From Procambarus clarkii (taxonomy: Eukaryota > Arthropoda > Malacostraca > Decapoda > Cambaridae), in contig NC_091207.1 in the NCBI RefSeq assembly GCF_040958095.1, forward strand, positions 35,196,779-35,260,778: a stretch of 64,000 nt of DNA, written 5' to 3'. The position numbers and the translations under genes were made by a program. The notes under the pieces are model-generated. The model saw only the letters and a program-made list of their open reading frames with translations. It was not told the DNA's origin and did not search any database. Shown here piece by piece: positions 44,401-59,300 of this stretch. Within the stretch, counting starts at the first letter, position 1, and the number at the start of each line of letters is the position of its first letter.

Positions 44401-47400
44401 TCTAGTGTCTAGTGCATAGTGTATAGTGGACATTGTCTGTGTCTAGTGTATAGTGGTCATTGTTTTGTGTCAAGTGAATAGTTGACTTTGTCTTGTGACT
44501 AATGTATAGTGGTCATTGTCTTGTGTCTAGTGTATAGTGGTCATTGTCTTGAAACTAGTATATAGTGGTCATTGTCTTGTGTCTAGTTAATATTGGACAT
44601 TGTCTTGTGCCTTGTGTATAGTGGTCATTGTCTTGTGACTAGTGTATAGTTGTCATTGTCTTGTGTCTAGTATATTATGGTCATTGTCTTATGTCTAGTG
44701 TATAGTGGTCATTGTCTTGTGTCAAGTGTATAGTGGTCATTGTCTTGTGTCTAGTGTAGTGTGGTCATTGTCTTGTGTCTAGTGTACAGTGGTCATTGTC
44801 TTGTGTCAGGTGTATAGTGGTCATTGTCTTGTGACTAGTGTATAGTTGTCATTGTCTTGAGTTTAGTATATTATGGTCATTGTCTTATGTCTAGTGTATA
44901 GTGGACGTTGTCTTGTGACTAGTGTATAGTGGTCATTGTCTTGTGTCTAGTGTATAGTGGACATTGTCTTGTGACTAGTGTATAGTGGACATTGCCTTGT
45001 GTCTAGTGTATAGTGGTTATTGTCTTAAGGCTAGTATATAGTGGTCATTGTCTTGTAACTAATGTATAATGGTCATTGTTTTGTGTCTAGTGTATAGTGG
45101 ACATTTCCTTGTGTCTAGTGTATAGTGGTCATTGTCTTGTGTCTTGTGTATAGTGGTCATTGTCTTGTAACTAGTGTATAGTGGTCATTGTCTCGTAACT
45201 AGTGTATAGTGGACATTATCTTGTGTCTAGTGTTTAGTGGACATTGTCGTGTGTGTAGTGTATAGTGGTCATAGTCTTGTGTTCAGAGTATAGTGGTCAT
45301 TGTCTTGTGTCTAGTGTATAGTGGACATTGTCATGTGTCTAGTGTATAGTGGTCATTGTCTTGTGTCTAGTGAATAGTGGAGATTGTCCTGTGTCTAGTG
45401 TATAGTGGTCATTGGCTTGTGTCTAGTGTATAGTGGACATTGTCCTGTGACTAGTGTATAGTGGTCATTGTCTTGTGTGAAATGTATAGTGGTCATTGTC
45501 TTGTGTCTAGTGTATAGTGGTCATTGTCTTGTGTCTAGTGTATAGTGGACATTGTCTTGTGACTAGTGTATAGTGGTCATTGTCTTGTGTCTAGTGTATA
45601 GTGGACATTGTCATGTGTCTAGTGTATAGTGGTCATTGTCTTGTGTCTAGTGAATAGTGGACATTGTCTTGTGTCTAGTGTATAGTGGACATCGTCTTGT
45701 GTCTAGTGTATAGTGGTCATTGTCTTGTGTTTAGTGTATAGTAGACATTGTCTTGTGTCTAGTGAATAGTGGACATTGTCTTGTGTCTAGTGTATAGTGG
45801 ACATCGTCTTGTGTCTAGTGTATAGTGGTCATTGTCTTGTGTTTAGAGTATAGTGGACATTGTCTTGTGTCTAGTGTATAGTGGTCATATTTTTGTGTCA
45901 AGTGAATAGTTGACTTTGTCTTGTGACTAGTGTATAGTGGTCATTGTCTTGAAACTAGTATATAGGGGTCATTGTCTTGTGTCTAGTTAATATTGGACAT
46001 TGTCTTGTGCCTTGTGTATAGTTGTCATTGTCTTGTGACTAGTGCATAGTTGTCATTGTCTTGTGTCTAGTGTATTATGGTCATTGTCTTATGTCTAGTG
46101 TATAGTGGTCATTGTCTTGTGTCAAGTGTATAGTGGTCATTGTCTTGTGTCTAGTGTATAGTGGTCATTGTCTTGTGTCTAGTGTACAGTGGTCATTGTC
46201 TTGTGTCAAGTGTATAGTGGTCATTGTCTTGTGACTAGTGTATAGTTGTCATTGTCTTGTGTCTAGTATATTATGGTCATTGTCTTATGTCTAGTGTATA
46301 GTGGTCATTGTCTTGTGTCAAGTGTATAGTGGTCATTGTCTTGTGTCTAGTGTATAGTGGTCATTGTCTTGTGTCTAGTGTATAGTGGACATTGTCTTGT
46401 GACTTGTGTATAGTGGTCATTGTCTTGTGTCTAGTGTATAGTGGACATTGTCTTGTGTCTAGTGAATAGTGGACATTGTCTTGTGTCTAGTGTATAGTGG
46501 ACATCGTCTTGTGTCAAGTGTATAGTGGTCATTGTCTTGTGTTTAGTGTATAGTGGACATTGTCTTGTGTCTAGTGTATAGTGGTCATTGTTTTGTGTCA
46601 AGTGAATAGTTGACTTTGTCTTGTGACTAGTGTATAGTGGTCATTGTCTTGTGTCTAGTGTATAGTGGTCATTGTCTTGAAACTAGTATATAGGGGTCAT
46701 TGTCTTGTGTCTAGTTAATATTGGACATTGTCTTGTGCCTTGTGTATAGTTGTCATTGTCTTGTGACTAGTGCATAGTTGTCATTGTCTTGTGTCTAGTG
46801 TATTATGGTCATTGTCTTATGTCTAGTGTATAGTGGTCATTGTCTTGTGTCAAGTGTATAGTGGTCATTGTCTTGTGACTAGTGTATAGTGGTCATTGTC
46901 TTGTGACTACTGTATAGTGGACATTGTCTTGTGTCTAGTGTATAGTGGTCATTGTCTTGTGTCTAGTGTACAGTGAACATTATCTTATAGCTAGTGTATG
47001 GTGGTCATTGTCTTGTGCATAGTGGACATTGTCTTGTGACTTGTGTATAGTGTACATTGCCTGGTGTATAGTGTACATTGCTTTGTTTCTAGTGTATAGT
47101 GGTCATTGTATTGTGTCTAGTGTATAGTGGTCATTGTCTTGTGACTACTGTATAGTGGTCATTGTCTTGTGTCTAGTGTATAGTGGTCATTATTTTGTGA
47201 CTAGTGTATCGTTGTCATTGTCTTATGTATAGTGTATAGTGAACATTGTCTTGTGTCTTGTGAATAGTGGACATTGTCTTCCGTCTAGTGTATAGTTGTC
47301 ATTGACTTGTAACTATTGTATAGTGGTCATTGTCTTATGTCTAGTGCATAGTGGACATTGTCTTCTGTCTAGTGTATAGTGGACATTGTGTTGTGACTAG

Positions 47401-50400
47401 TGTATAGGGATCATTGTCTTGTGACTAGTGTATAGTGGTATTTGTCTTTTGACTAGTGTATAGTGGTCATTGTTTTGTGTCTAGTGTATAGTGGTCATTG
47501 TCTTGTGTCTAGTGAATAGTGGTCATTGTCATGTGCCTAGTATATTTTGGTCATTGTCTTGTGTCTAGTGTATAATGATCATTGTCTTGTGTCTAGTGTA
47601 TAGTGGTCATTGTCTTGTGTCTAGTGTATAGTGGTCATTTTATTGTGTCTAGTGTACAGTGGTCATTTTCTTGTGTATAGTGTATAGTGGTCATTGTCTT
47701 GTGTATAGTGGACATTGTCATGTGTCTAGTGTATAGTGGTCATTGTCTTGTGTCTAGTGTATAGTGGACATTGTCTTGTGTCTAGTGTATAGTGGACATT
47801 GCCTTGTGTCTAGTATATAGTGGACATTGTCTTGTGTCTAGTGTATAGTGGTCATTGTTTTGTGTCAAGTGAATAGTTGACTTTGTCTTGTGACTAATGT
47901 ATAGTGGTCATTGTCTTGTGTCTAGTGTATAGTGGACATTGCCTTGTGTCTAGTATATAGTGGACATTGTCTTGTGTCTAGTGTATAGTGGTCATTGTTT
48001 TGTGTCAAGTGAATAGTTGACTTTGTCTTGTGACTAATGTATAGTGGTCATTGTCTTGTGTCTAGTGTATAGTGGTCATTGTCTTGAAACTAGTATATAG
48101 TGGTCATTGTCTTGTGTCTAGTTAATATTGGACATTGTCTTGTGCTTTGTGTATAGTTGTCATTGTCTTGTGACTAGTGTATAGTTGTCATTGTCTTGTG
48201 TCTAGTGTATTATGGTCATTGTCTTATGTCTAGTGTATAGTGTTCATTGTCTTGTGTCAAGTGTATAGTGGTCATTGTCTTGTGTCTAGTATATTATGGT
48301 CATTGTCTTGTGTCTAGTGTATAGTGTTCATTGTCTTGTGTCAAGTGTATAGTGGTCATTGTCTTGTGTCTAGTGTATAGTGGTCATTGTCTTGTGTCTA
48401 GTGTATAGTGGACATTGTCTTGTGACTAGTGTATAGTGGTCATTGTCTTGTGTCTAGTGTTTAGTGTTCATTGTCTTAAGTCTAGTGTATAGTGGTCATT
48501 GTCTTGTAACTAGTGTATAGTGGACATTATCTTGTGTCTAGTGTTTAGTGGACATTGTCGTGTGTGTAGTGTATAGTGGTCATAGTCTTGTGTTTAGTGT
48601 ATAGTGGTCATTGTCTTGTGTCTAGTGTATAGTGGACATTGTCATGTGTCTAGTGTATAGTGGTCATTGTCTTGTGTCTAGTGAATAGTGGACATTGTCT
48701 TGTGTCTAGTGTAGTGTGGTCATTGTCTTGTGTCTAGTGTACAGTGGTCATTGTCTTGTGTCAGGTGTATAGTGGTCATTGTCTTGTGACTAGTGTATAG
48801 TTGTCATTGTCTTGTGTCTAGTATATTATGGTCATTGTCTTATGTCTAGTGTATAGTGGACATTGCCTTGTGACTAGTGTATAGTGGTCATTGTCTTATG
48901 TCTAGTGTATAGTGGACATTGTCTTGTGACTAGTGTATAGTGGACATTGCCTTGTGTCTAGTGTATAGTGGTCATTGTCTTAAGTCTAGTATATTGTGGT
49001 CATTGTCTTGTGACTAATGTATAGTGGTCATTGTCTTGTGTCTAGTGAATAGTGGTCATTGTCATGTGCCTAGTATATTTTGGTCATTGTCTTGTGTCTA
49101 GTGTATAATGATCATTGTCTTGTGTCTAGTGTATAGTGGTCATTGTCTTGTGTCTAGTGTATAGTGGTCATTTTATTGTGTCTAGTGTACAGTGGTCATT
49201 TTCTTGTGTATAGTGTATAGTGGTCATTGTCTTGTGTATAGTGGACATTGTCATGTGTCTAGTGTATAGTGGTCATTGTCTTGTGTCTAGTGTATAGTGG
49301 ACATTGTCTTGTGTCTAGTGTATAGTGGACATTGCCTTGTGTCTAGTATATAGTGGACATTGTCTTGTGTCTAGTGTATAGTGGTCATTGTTTTGTGTCA
49401 AGTGAATAGTTGACTTTGTCTTGTGACTAATGTATAGTGGTCATTGTCTTGTGTCTAGTGTATAGTGGACATTGCCTTGTGTCTAGTATATAGTGGACAT
49501 TGTCTTGTGTCTAGTGTATAGTGGTCATTGTTTTGTGTCAAGTGAATAGTTGACTTTGTCTTGTGACTAATGTATAGTGGTCATTGTCTTGTGTCTAGTG
49601 TATAGTGGTCATTGTCTTGAAACTAGTATATAGTGGTCATTGTCTTGTGTCTAGTTAATATTGGACATTGTCTTGTGCTTTGTGTATAGTTGTCATTGTC
49701 TTGTGACTAGTGTATAGTTGTCATTGTCTTGTGTCTAGTGTATTATGGTCATTGTCTTATGTCTAGTGTATAGTGTTCATTGTCTTGTGTCAAGTGTATA
49801 GTGGTCATTGTCTTGTGTCTAGTATATTATGGTCATTGTCTTGTGTCTAGTGTATAGTGTTCATTGTCTTGTGTCAAGTGTATAGTGGTCATTGTCTTGT
49901 GTCTAGTGTATAGTGGTCATTGTCTTGTGTCTAGTGTATAGTGGACATTGTCTTGTGACTAGTGTATAGTGGTCATTGTCTTGTGTCTAGTGTTTAGTGT
50001 TCATTGTCTTAAGTCTAGTGTATAGTGGTCATTGTCTTGTAACTAGTGTATAGTGGACATTATCTTGTGTCTAGTGTTTAGTGGACATTGTCGTGTGTGT
50101 AGTGTATAGTGGTCATAGTCTTGTGTTTAGTGTATAGTGGTCATTGTCTTGTGTCTAGTGTATAGTGGACATTGTCATGTGTCTAGTGTATAGTGGTCAT
50201 TGTCTTGTGTCTAGTGAATAGTGGACATTGTCTTGTGTCTAGTGTAGTGTGGTCATTGTCTTGTGTCTAGTGTACAGTGGTCATTGTCTTGTGTCAGGTG
50301 TATAGTGGTCATTGTCTTGTGACTAGTGTATAGTTGTCATTGTCTTGTGTCTAGTATATTATGGTCATTGTCTTATGTCTAGTGTATAGTGGACATTGCC

Positions 50401-50560
50401 TTGTGACTAGTGTATAGTGGTCATTGTCTTATGTCTAGTGTATAGTGGACATTGTCTTGTGACTAGTGTATAGTGGACATTGCCTTGTGTCTAGTGTATA
50501 GTGGTCATTGTCTTAAGTCTAGTATATTGTGGTCATTGTCTTGTGACTAATGTATAGTGG
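41430..50560. repeat. Nested higher-order repeats in the right array (5.4 kb and 1.5 kb)
   Basis: The block with CAGTGAACATTATC at 41535 recurs at 46971, and CCGTCTAG at 41845 recurs at 47281, both offset 5,436 bp. A 1,532-bp segment around the rare TATAATGATC at 47571 recurs at 49103. The 43.6-46.5 kb part then recurs near 50.6-53.4 kb (CATGAGCCAA at 44131 and 51100, offset 6,969), which is the 5,436 and about 1,532 offsets added. So a 5.4-kb duplication was followed by an internal 1.5-kb one. Edges are approximate. Confidence 0.75.
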
Positions 50561-53399
50561 TCATTGTTTTGTGTCTAGTGTATAGTGGTCATTGTCTTGT
50601 GTCTAGTGTATAGTGGTCATTGTCTTGTAACTAGTGTATAGTGGACATTATCTTGTGTCTAGTGTTTAGTGGACATTGTCGTGTGTGTAGTGTATAGTGG
50701 TCATAGTCTTGTGTTTAGTGTATAGTGGTCATTGTCTTGTGTCTAGTGTATAGTGGACATTGTCATGTGTCTAGTGTATAGTGGTCATTGTCTTGTGTCT
50801 AGTGAATAGTGGACATTGTCTTGTGTCTAGTGTATAGTGGACATCGTCTTGTGTCTAGTGTATAGTGGTCATTGGCTTGTGTCTAGTGTATAGTGGACAT
50901 TGTTCTGTGACTAGTGTATAGTGGTCATTGTCTTGTGTGAAATGTATAGTGGTCATTGTCTTGTGTCTAGTGTATAGTGGTCATTGTCTTGTGTCTAGTG
51001 TATAGTGGACATTGTCTTGTGACTAGTGTATAGTGGTCATTGTCTTGTGTACAGTGTATAGTGGTCATTGTCTTGTGTCTAGTGTATAGTGGTCATTGTC
51101 ATGAGCCAAGTATAGTGATCATTGTCGTGTCTCTATTGTATAGTGGTCATTGTCTTGTGTCTAGTATATAGTGGTCATTGTATTGTGTCTAGTGTACAGT
51201 GGTCATTTTCTTGTGTATAGTGTATAGTGGTCATTGTCTTGTAACTAGTGTATAATGGTCATTGTCTTGTGTATAGTGGACATTGTCATGTGTCTAGTGT
51301 ATAGTGGTCATAGTCGTGTGTCTAGTGTATAGTGGACATTGTCTTGTGTCTAGTGTATAGTGGACATTGTCTTGTGTCTAGTGCATAGTGTATAGTGGAC
51401 ATTGTCTGTGTCTAGTGTATAGTGGTCATTGTTTTGTGTCAAGTGAATAGTTGACTTTGTCTTGTGACTAATGTATAGTGGTCATTGTCTTGTGTCTAGT
51501 GTATAGTGGTCATTGTCTTGAAACTAGTATATAGTGGTCATTGTCTTGTGTCTAGTTAATATTGGACATTGTCTTGTGCCTTGTGTATAGTGGTCATTGT
51601 CTTGTGACTAGTGTATAGTTGTCATTGTCTTGTGTCTAGTATATTATGGTCATTGTCTTATGTCTAGTGTATAGTGGTCATTGTCTTGTGTCAAGTGTAT
51701 AGTGGTCATTGTCTTGTGTCTAGTGTAGTGTGGTCATTGTCTTGTGTCTAGTGTACAGTGGTCATTGTCTTGTGTCAGGTGTATAGTGGTCATTGTCTTG
51801 TGACTAGTGTATAGTTGTCATTGTCTTGAGTTTAGTATATTATGGTCATTGTCTTATGTCTAGTGTATAGTGGACGTTGTCTTGTGACTAGTGTATAGTG
51901 GTCATTGTCTTGTGTCTAGTGTATAGTGGACATTGTCTTGTGACTAGTGTATAGTGGACATTGCCTTGTGTCTAGTGTATAGTGGTTATTGTCTTAAGGC
52001 TAGTATATAGTGGTCATTGTCTTGTAACTAATGTATAATGGTCATTGTTTTGTGTCTAGTGTATAGTGGACATTTCCTTGTGTCTAGTGTATAGTGGTCA
52101 TTGTCTTGTGTCTTGTGTATAGTGGTCATTGTCTTGTAACTAGTGTATAGTGGTCATTGTCTCGTAACTAGTGTATAGTGGACATTATCTTGTGTCTAGT
52201 GTTTAGTGGACATTGTCGTGTGTGTAGTGTATAGTGGTCATAGTCTTGTGTTCAGAGTATAGTGGTCATTGTCTTGTGTCTAGTGTATAGTGGACATTGT
52301 CATGTGTCTAGTGTATAGTGGTCATTGTCTTGTGTCTAGTGAATAGTGGAGATTGTCCTGTGTCTAGTGTATAGTGGTCATTGGCTTGTGTCTAGTGTAT
52401 AGTGGACATTGTCCTGTGACTAGTGTATAGTGGTCATTGTCTTGTGTGAAATGTATAGTGGTCATTGTCTTGTGTCTAGTGTATAGTGGTCATTGTCTTG
52501 TGTCTAGTGTATAGTGGACATTGTCTTGTGACTAGTGTATAGTGGTCATTGTCTTGTGTCTAGTGTATAGTGGACATTGTCATGTGTCTAGTGTATAGTG
52601 GTCATTGTCTTGTGTCTAGTGAATAGTGGACATTGTCTTGTGTCTAGTGTATAGTGGACATCGTCTTGTGTCTAGTGTATAGTGGTCATTGTCTTGTGTT
52701 TAGTGTATAGTAGACATTGTCTTGTGTCTAGTGAATAGTGGACATTGTCTTGTGTCTAGTGTATAGTGGACATCGTCTTGTGTCTAGTGTATAGTGGTCA
52801 TTGTCTTGTGTTTAGAGTATAGTGGACATTGTCTTGTGTCTAGTGTATAGTGGTCATATTTTTGTGTCAAGTGAATAGTTGACTTTGTCTTGTGACTAGT
52901 GTATAGTGGTCATTGTCTTGAAACTAGTATATAGGGGTCATTGTCTTGTGTCTAGTTAATATTGGACATTGTCTTGTGCCTTGTGTATAGTTGTCATTGT
53001 CTTGTGACTAGTGCATAGTTGTCATTGTCTTGTGTCTAGTGTATTATGGTCATTGTCTTATGTCTAGTGTATAGTGGTCATTGTCTTGTGTCAAGTGTAT
53101 AGTGGTCATTGTCTTGTGTCTAGTGTATAGTGGTCATTGTCTTGTGTCTAGTGTACAGTGGTCATTGTCTTGTGTCAAGTGTATAGTGGTCATTGTCTTG
53201 TGACTAGTGTATAGTTGTCATTGTCTTGTGTCTAGTATATTATGGTCATTGTCTTATGTCTAGTGTATAGTGGTCATTGTCTTGTGTCAAGTGTATAGTG
53301 GTCATTGTCTTGTGTCTAGTGTATAGTGGTCATTGTCTTGTGTCTAGTGTATAGTGGACATTGTCTTGTGACTTGTGTATAGTGGTCATTGTCTTGTGT

Positions 53400-56300
53400 C
53401 TAGTGTATAGTGGACATTGTCTTGTGACTAGTGTATAGTGGACATTGCCTTGTGTCTAGTGTATAGTGTTCATTGTCTTAAGTCTAGTGTATAGTGGTCA
53501 TTGTCTTGTGACTAATGTATAGTGGTCATTGTTTTGTGTCTGGTGTATAGTGGACATTTCCTTGTGTCTAGTGTATAGTGGTCATTGTTTTGTGTCTAGT
53601 GTATTGTGGTCATTGTCTTGTAACTAGTGTATAGTGGTCATTGTCTTGTAACTAGTGTATAGTGGACATTATCTTGTGTCTAGTGTTTAGTGGACATTGT
53701 CGTGTGTGTAGTGTATAGTGGTCATTGTCTTGTGTTTAGTGTATAGTGGTCATTGTCTTGTGTCTAGTGTATAGTGGACATTGTCATTTGTCTAGTGTAT
53801 AGTGGTCATTTTCTTGTGTCTAGTGAATAGTGGACATTGTCTTTTGTCTAGTGTTTAGTGGACATCGTCTTGTGTCTAGTGTATAGTGGTCATTGGCTTG
53901 TGTCTAGTGTATAGTGGACATTGTCCTGTGACTAGTGTATAGTGGTCATTGTCTTGTGTGAAATGTATAGTGGTCATTGTCTTGTGTCTAGTGTATAGTG
54001 GTCATTGCCTTGTGTCTAGTGTATAATTGTTATTGTCTTGTGTCAAATGTATAGTGGACATTGTCTTGTGACTAGTGTATAGTGGTCATTGTCTTGTGTC
54101 TAGTGAATAGTGGACATTGTCTTGTGTCTAGTGTAGTGTGGTCATTGTCTTGTGTCTAGTGTACAGTGGTCATTGTCTTGTGTCAGGTGTATAGTGGTCA
54201 TTGTCTTGTGACTAGTGTATAGTTGTCATTGTCTTGTGTCTAGTATATTATGGTCATTATCTTATGTCTAGTGTATAGTGGACATTGCCTTGTGACTAGT
54301 GTATAGTGGTCATTGTCTTATGTCTAGTGTATAGTGGACATTGTCTTGTGACTAGTGTATAGTGGACATTGCCTTGTGTCTAGTGTATAGTGGTCATTGT
54401 CTTAAGTCTAGTATATTGTGGTCATTGTCTTGTGACTAATGTATAGTGGTCATTGTTTTGTGTCTAGTGTATAGTGGTCATTGTCTTGTGTCTAGTGTAT
54501 AGTGGTCATTGTCTTGTAACTAGTGTATAGTGGACATTATCTTGTGTCTAGTGTTTAGTGGACATTGTCGTGTGTGTAGTGTATAGTGGTCATAGTCTTG
54601 TGTTTAGTGTATAGTGGTCATTGTCTTGTGTCTAGTGTATAGTGGACATTGTCATGTGTCTAGTGTTTAGTGGTCATTGTCTTGTGTCTAGTGAATAGTG
54701 GACATTGTCTTGTGTCTAGTGTATAGTGGACATCGTCTTGTGTCTAGTGTATAGTGGTCATTGGCTTGTGTCTAGTGTATAGTGGACATTGTCCTGTGAC
54801 TAGTGTATAGTGGTCATTGTCTTGTGTGAAATGTATAGTGGTCATTGTCTTGTGTCTAGTGTATAGTGGTCATTGTCTTGTGTCTAGTGTATAGTGGACA
54901 TTGTCTTGTGACTAGTGTATAGTGGTCATTGTCTTGTGTACAGTGTATAGTGGTCATTGTCTTGTGTCTAGTGTATAGTGGTCATTGTCATGAGCCAAGT
55001 ATAGTGATCATTGTCGTGTGTCTATTGTATAGTGGTCATTGTCTTGTGTCTAGTATATAGTGGTCATTGTATTGTGTCTAGTGTACAGGTGTCATTTTCT
55101 TGTGTATAGTGTATAGTGGTCATTGTCTTGTAACTAGTGTATAATGGTCATTGTCTTGTGTATAGTGGACATTGTCATGTGTCTAGTGTATAGTGGTCAT
55201 AGTCGTGTGTCTAGTGTATAGTGGACATTGTCTTGTGTCTAGTGTATAGTGGACATTGTCTTGTGTCTAGTGCATAGTGTATAGTGGACATTGTCTGTGT
55301 CTAGTGTATAGTGGTCATTGTTTTGTGTCAAGTGAATAGTTGACTTTGTCTTGTGACTAATGTATAGTGGTCATTGTCTTGTGTCTAGTGTATAGTGGTC
55401 ATTGTCTTGAAACTAGTATATAGTGGTCATTGTCTTGTGTCTAGTTAATATTGGACATTGTCTTGTGCCTTGTGTATAGTGGTCATTGTCTTGTGACTAG
55501 TGTATAGTTGTCATTGTCTTGTGTCTAGTATATTATGGTCATTGTCTTATGTCTAGTGTATAGTGGTCATTGTCTTGTGTCAAGTGTATAGTGGTCATTG
55601 TCTTGTGTCTAGTGTAGTGTGGTCATTGTCTTGTGTCTAGTGTACAGTGGTCATTGTCTTGTGTCAGGTGTATAGTGGTCATTGTCTTGTGACTAGTGTA
55701 TAGTTGTCATTGTCTTGAGTTTAGTATATTATGGTCATTGTCTTATGTCTAGTGTATAGTGGACGTTGTCTTGTGACTAGTGTATAGTGGTCATTGTCTT
55801 GTGTCTAGTGTATAGTGGACATTGTCTTGTGACTAGTGTATAGTGGACATTGCCTTGTGTCTAGTGTATAGTGGTTATTGTCTTAAGGCTAGTATATAGT
55901 GGTCATTGTCTTGTAACTAATGTATAGTGGTCATTGTTTTGTGTCTAGTGTATAGTGGACATTTCCTTGTGTCTAGTGTATAGTGGTCATTGTCTTGTGT
56001 CTAGTGTAGTGTGGTCATTGTCTTGTGTCTAGTGTACAGTGGTCATTGTCTTGTGTCAGGTGTATAGTGGTCATTGTCTTGTGACTAGTGTATAGTTGTC
56101 ATTGTCTTGAGTTTAGTATATTATGGTCATTGTCTTATGTCTAGTGTATAGTGGACGTTGTCTTGTGACTAGTGTATAGTGGTCATTGTCTTGTGTCTAG
56201 TGTATAGTGGACATTGTCTTGTGACTAGTGTATAGTGGACATTGCCTTGTGTCTAGTGTATAGTGGTTATTGTCTTAAGGCTAGTATATAGTGGTCATTG

Positions 56301-59300
56301 TCTTGTAACTAATGTATAGTGGTCATTGTTTTGTGTCTAGTGTATAGTGGACATTTCCTTGTGTCTAGTGTATAGTGGTCATTGTCTTGTGTCTTGTGTA
56401 TAGTGGTCATTGTCTTGTAACTAGTGTATAGTGGTCATTGTCTCGTAACTAGTGTATAGTGGACATTATCTTGTGTCTAGTGTTTAGTGGACATTGTCGT
56501 GTGTGTAGTGTATAGTGGTCATAGTCTTGTGTTCAGAGTATAGTGGTCATTGTCTTGTGTCTAGTGAATAGTGGAGATTGTCCTGTGTCTAGTGTATAGT
56601 GGTCATTGTCTTGTGTCTAGTGTATAGTGGTCATTGTCTTGTGTCTAGTGTACAGTGGTCATTGTCTTGTGTCAAGTGTATAGTGGTCATTGTCTTGTGA
56701 CTAGTGTATAGTTGTCATTGTCTTGTGTCTAGTATATTATGGTCATTGTCTTATGTCTAGTGTATAGTGGTCATTGTCTTGTGTCAAGTGTATAGTGGTC
56801 ATTGTCTTGTGTCTAGTGTATAGTGGTCATTGTCTTGTGTCTAGTGTATAGTGGACATTGTCTTGTGACTTGTGTATAGTGGTCATTGTCTTGTGTCTAG
56901 TGTATAGTGGACATTGTCTTGTGACTAGTGTATAGTGGACATTGCCTTGTGTCTAGTGTATAGTGTTCATTGTCTTAAGTCTAGTGTATAGTGGTCATTG
57001 TCTTGTGACTAATGTATAGTGGTCATTGTTTTGTGTCTGGTGTATAGTGGACATTTCCTTGTGTCTAGTGTATAGTGGTCATTGTTTTGTGTCTAGTGTA
57101 TTGTGGTCATTGTCTTGTAACTAGTGTATAGTGGTCATTGTCTTGTAACTAGTGTATAGTGGACATTATCTTGTGTCTAGTGTTTAGTGGACATTGTCGT
57201 GTGTGTAGTGTATAGTGGTCATTGTCTTGTGTTTAGTGTATAGTGGTCATTGTCTTGTGTCTAGTGTATAGTGGACATTGTCATTTGTCTAGTGTATAGT
57301 GGTCATTTTCTTGTGTCTAGTGAATAGTGGACATTGTCTTTTGTCTAGTGTTTAGTGGACATCGTCTTGTGTCTAGTGTATAGTGGTCATTGGCTTGTGT
57401 CTAGTGTATAGTGGACATTGTCCTGTGACTAGTGTATAGTGGTCATTGTCTTGTGTGAAATGTATAGTGGTCATTGTCTTGTGTCTAGTGTATAGTGGTC
57501 ATTGCCTTGTGTCTAGTGTATAATTGTTATTGTCTTGTGTCAAATGTATAGTGGACATTGTCTTGTGACTAGTGTATAGTGGTCATTGTCTTGTGTCTAG
57601 TGAATAGTGGACATTGTCTTGTGTCTAGTGTAGTGTGGTCATTGTCTTGTGTCTAGTGTACAGTGGTCATTGTCTTGTGTCAGGTGTATAGTGGTCATTG
57701 TCTTGTGACTAGTGTATAGTTGTCATTGTCTTGTGTCTAGTATATTATGGTCATTATCTTATGTCTAGTGTATAGTGGACATTGCCTTGTGACTAGTGTA
57801 TAGTGGTCATTGTCTTATGTCTAGTGTATAGTGGACATTGTCTTGTGACTAGTGTATAGTGGACATTGCCTTGTGTCTAGTGTATAGTGGTCATTGTCTT
57901 AAGTCTAGTATATTGTGGTCATTGTCTTGTGACTAATGTATAGTGGTCATTGTTTTGTGTCTAGTGTATAGTGGTCATTGTCTTGTGTCTAGTGTATAGT
58001 GGTCATTGTCTTGTAACTAGTGTATAGTGGACATTATCTTGTGTCTAGTGTTTAGTGGACATTGTCGTGTGTGTAGTGTATAGTGGTCATAGTCTTGTGT
58101 TTAGTGTATAGTGGTCATTGTCTTGTGTCTAGTGTATAGTGGACATTGTCATGTGTCTAGTGTTTAGTGGTCATTGTCTTGTGTCTAGTGAATAGTGGAC
58201 ATTGTCTTGTGTCTAGTGTATAGTGGACATCGTCTTGTGTCTAGTGTATAGTGGTCATTGGCTTGTGTCTAGTGTATAGTGGACATTGTCCTGTGACTAG
58301 TGTATAGTGGTCATTGTCTTGTGTGAAATGTATAGTGGTCATTGTCTTGTGTCTAGTGTATAGTGGTCATTGTCTTGTGTCTAGTGTATAGTGGACATTG
58401 TCTTGTGACTAGTGTATAGTGGTCATTGTCTTGTGTACAGTGTATAGTGGTCATTGTCTTGTGTCTAGTGTATAGTGGTCATTGTCATGAGCCAAGTATA
58501 GTGATCATTGTCGTGTGTCTATTGTATAGTGGTCATTGTCTTGTGTCTAGTATATAGTGGTCATTGTATTGTGTCTAGTGTACAGTGGTCATTTTCTTGT
58601 GTATAGTGTATAGTGGTCATTGTCTTGTAACTAGTGTATAATGGTCATTGTCTTGTGTATAGTGGACATTGTCATGTGTCTAGTGTATAGTGGTCATAGT
58701 CGTGTGTCTAGTGTATAGTGGACATTGTCTTGTGTCTAGTGTATAGTGGACATTGTCTTGTGTCTAGTGCATAGTGTATAGTGGACATTGTCTGTGTCTA
58801 GTGTATAGTGGTCATTGTTTTGTGTCAAGTGAATAGTTGACTTTGTCTTGTGACTAATGTATAGTGGTCATTGTCTTGTGTCTAGTGTATAGTGGTCATT
58901 GTCTTGAAACTAGTATATAGTGGTCATTGTCTTGTGTCTAGTTAATATTGGACATTGTCTTGTGCCTTGTGTATAGTGGTCATTGTCTTGTGACTAGTGT
59001 ATAGTTGTCATTGTCTTGTGTCTAGTATATTATGGTCATTGTCTTATGTCTAGTGTATAGTGGTCATTGTCTTGTGTCAAGTGTATAGTGGTCATTGTCT
59101 TGTGTCTAGTGTAGTGTGGTCATTGTCTTGTGTCTAGTGTACAGTGGTCATTGTCTTGTGTCAGGTGTATAGTGGTCATTGTCTTGTGACTAGTGTATAG
59201 TTGTCATTGTCTTGAGTTTAGTATATTATGGTCAATGTCTTATGTCTAGTGTATAGTGGACGTTGTCTTGTGACTAGTGTATAGTGGTCATTGTCTTGTG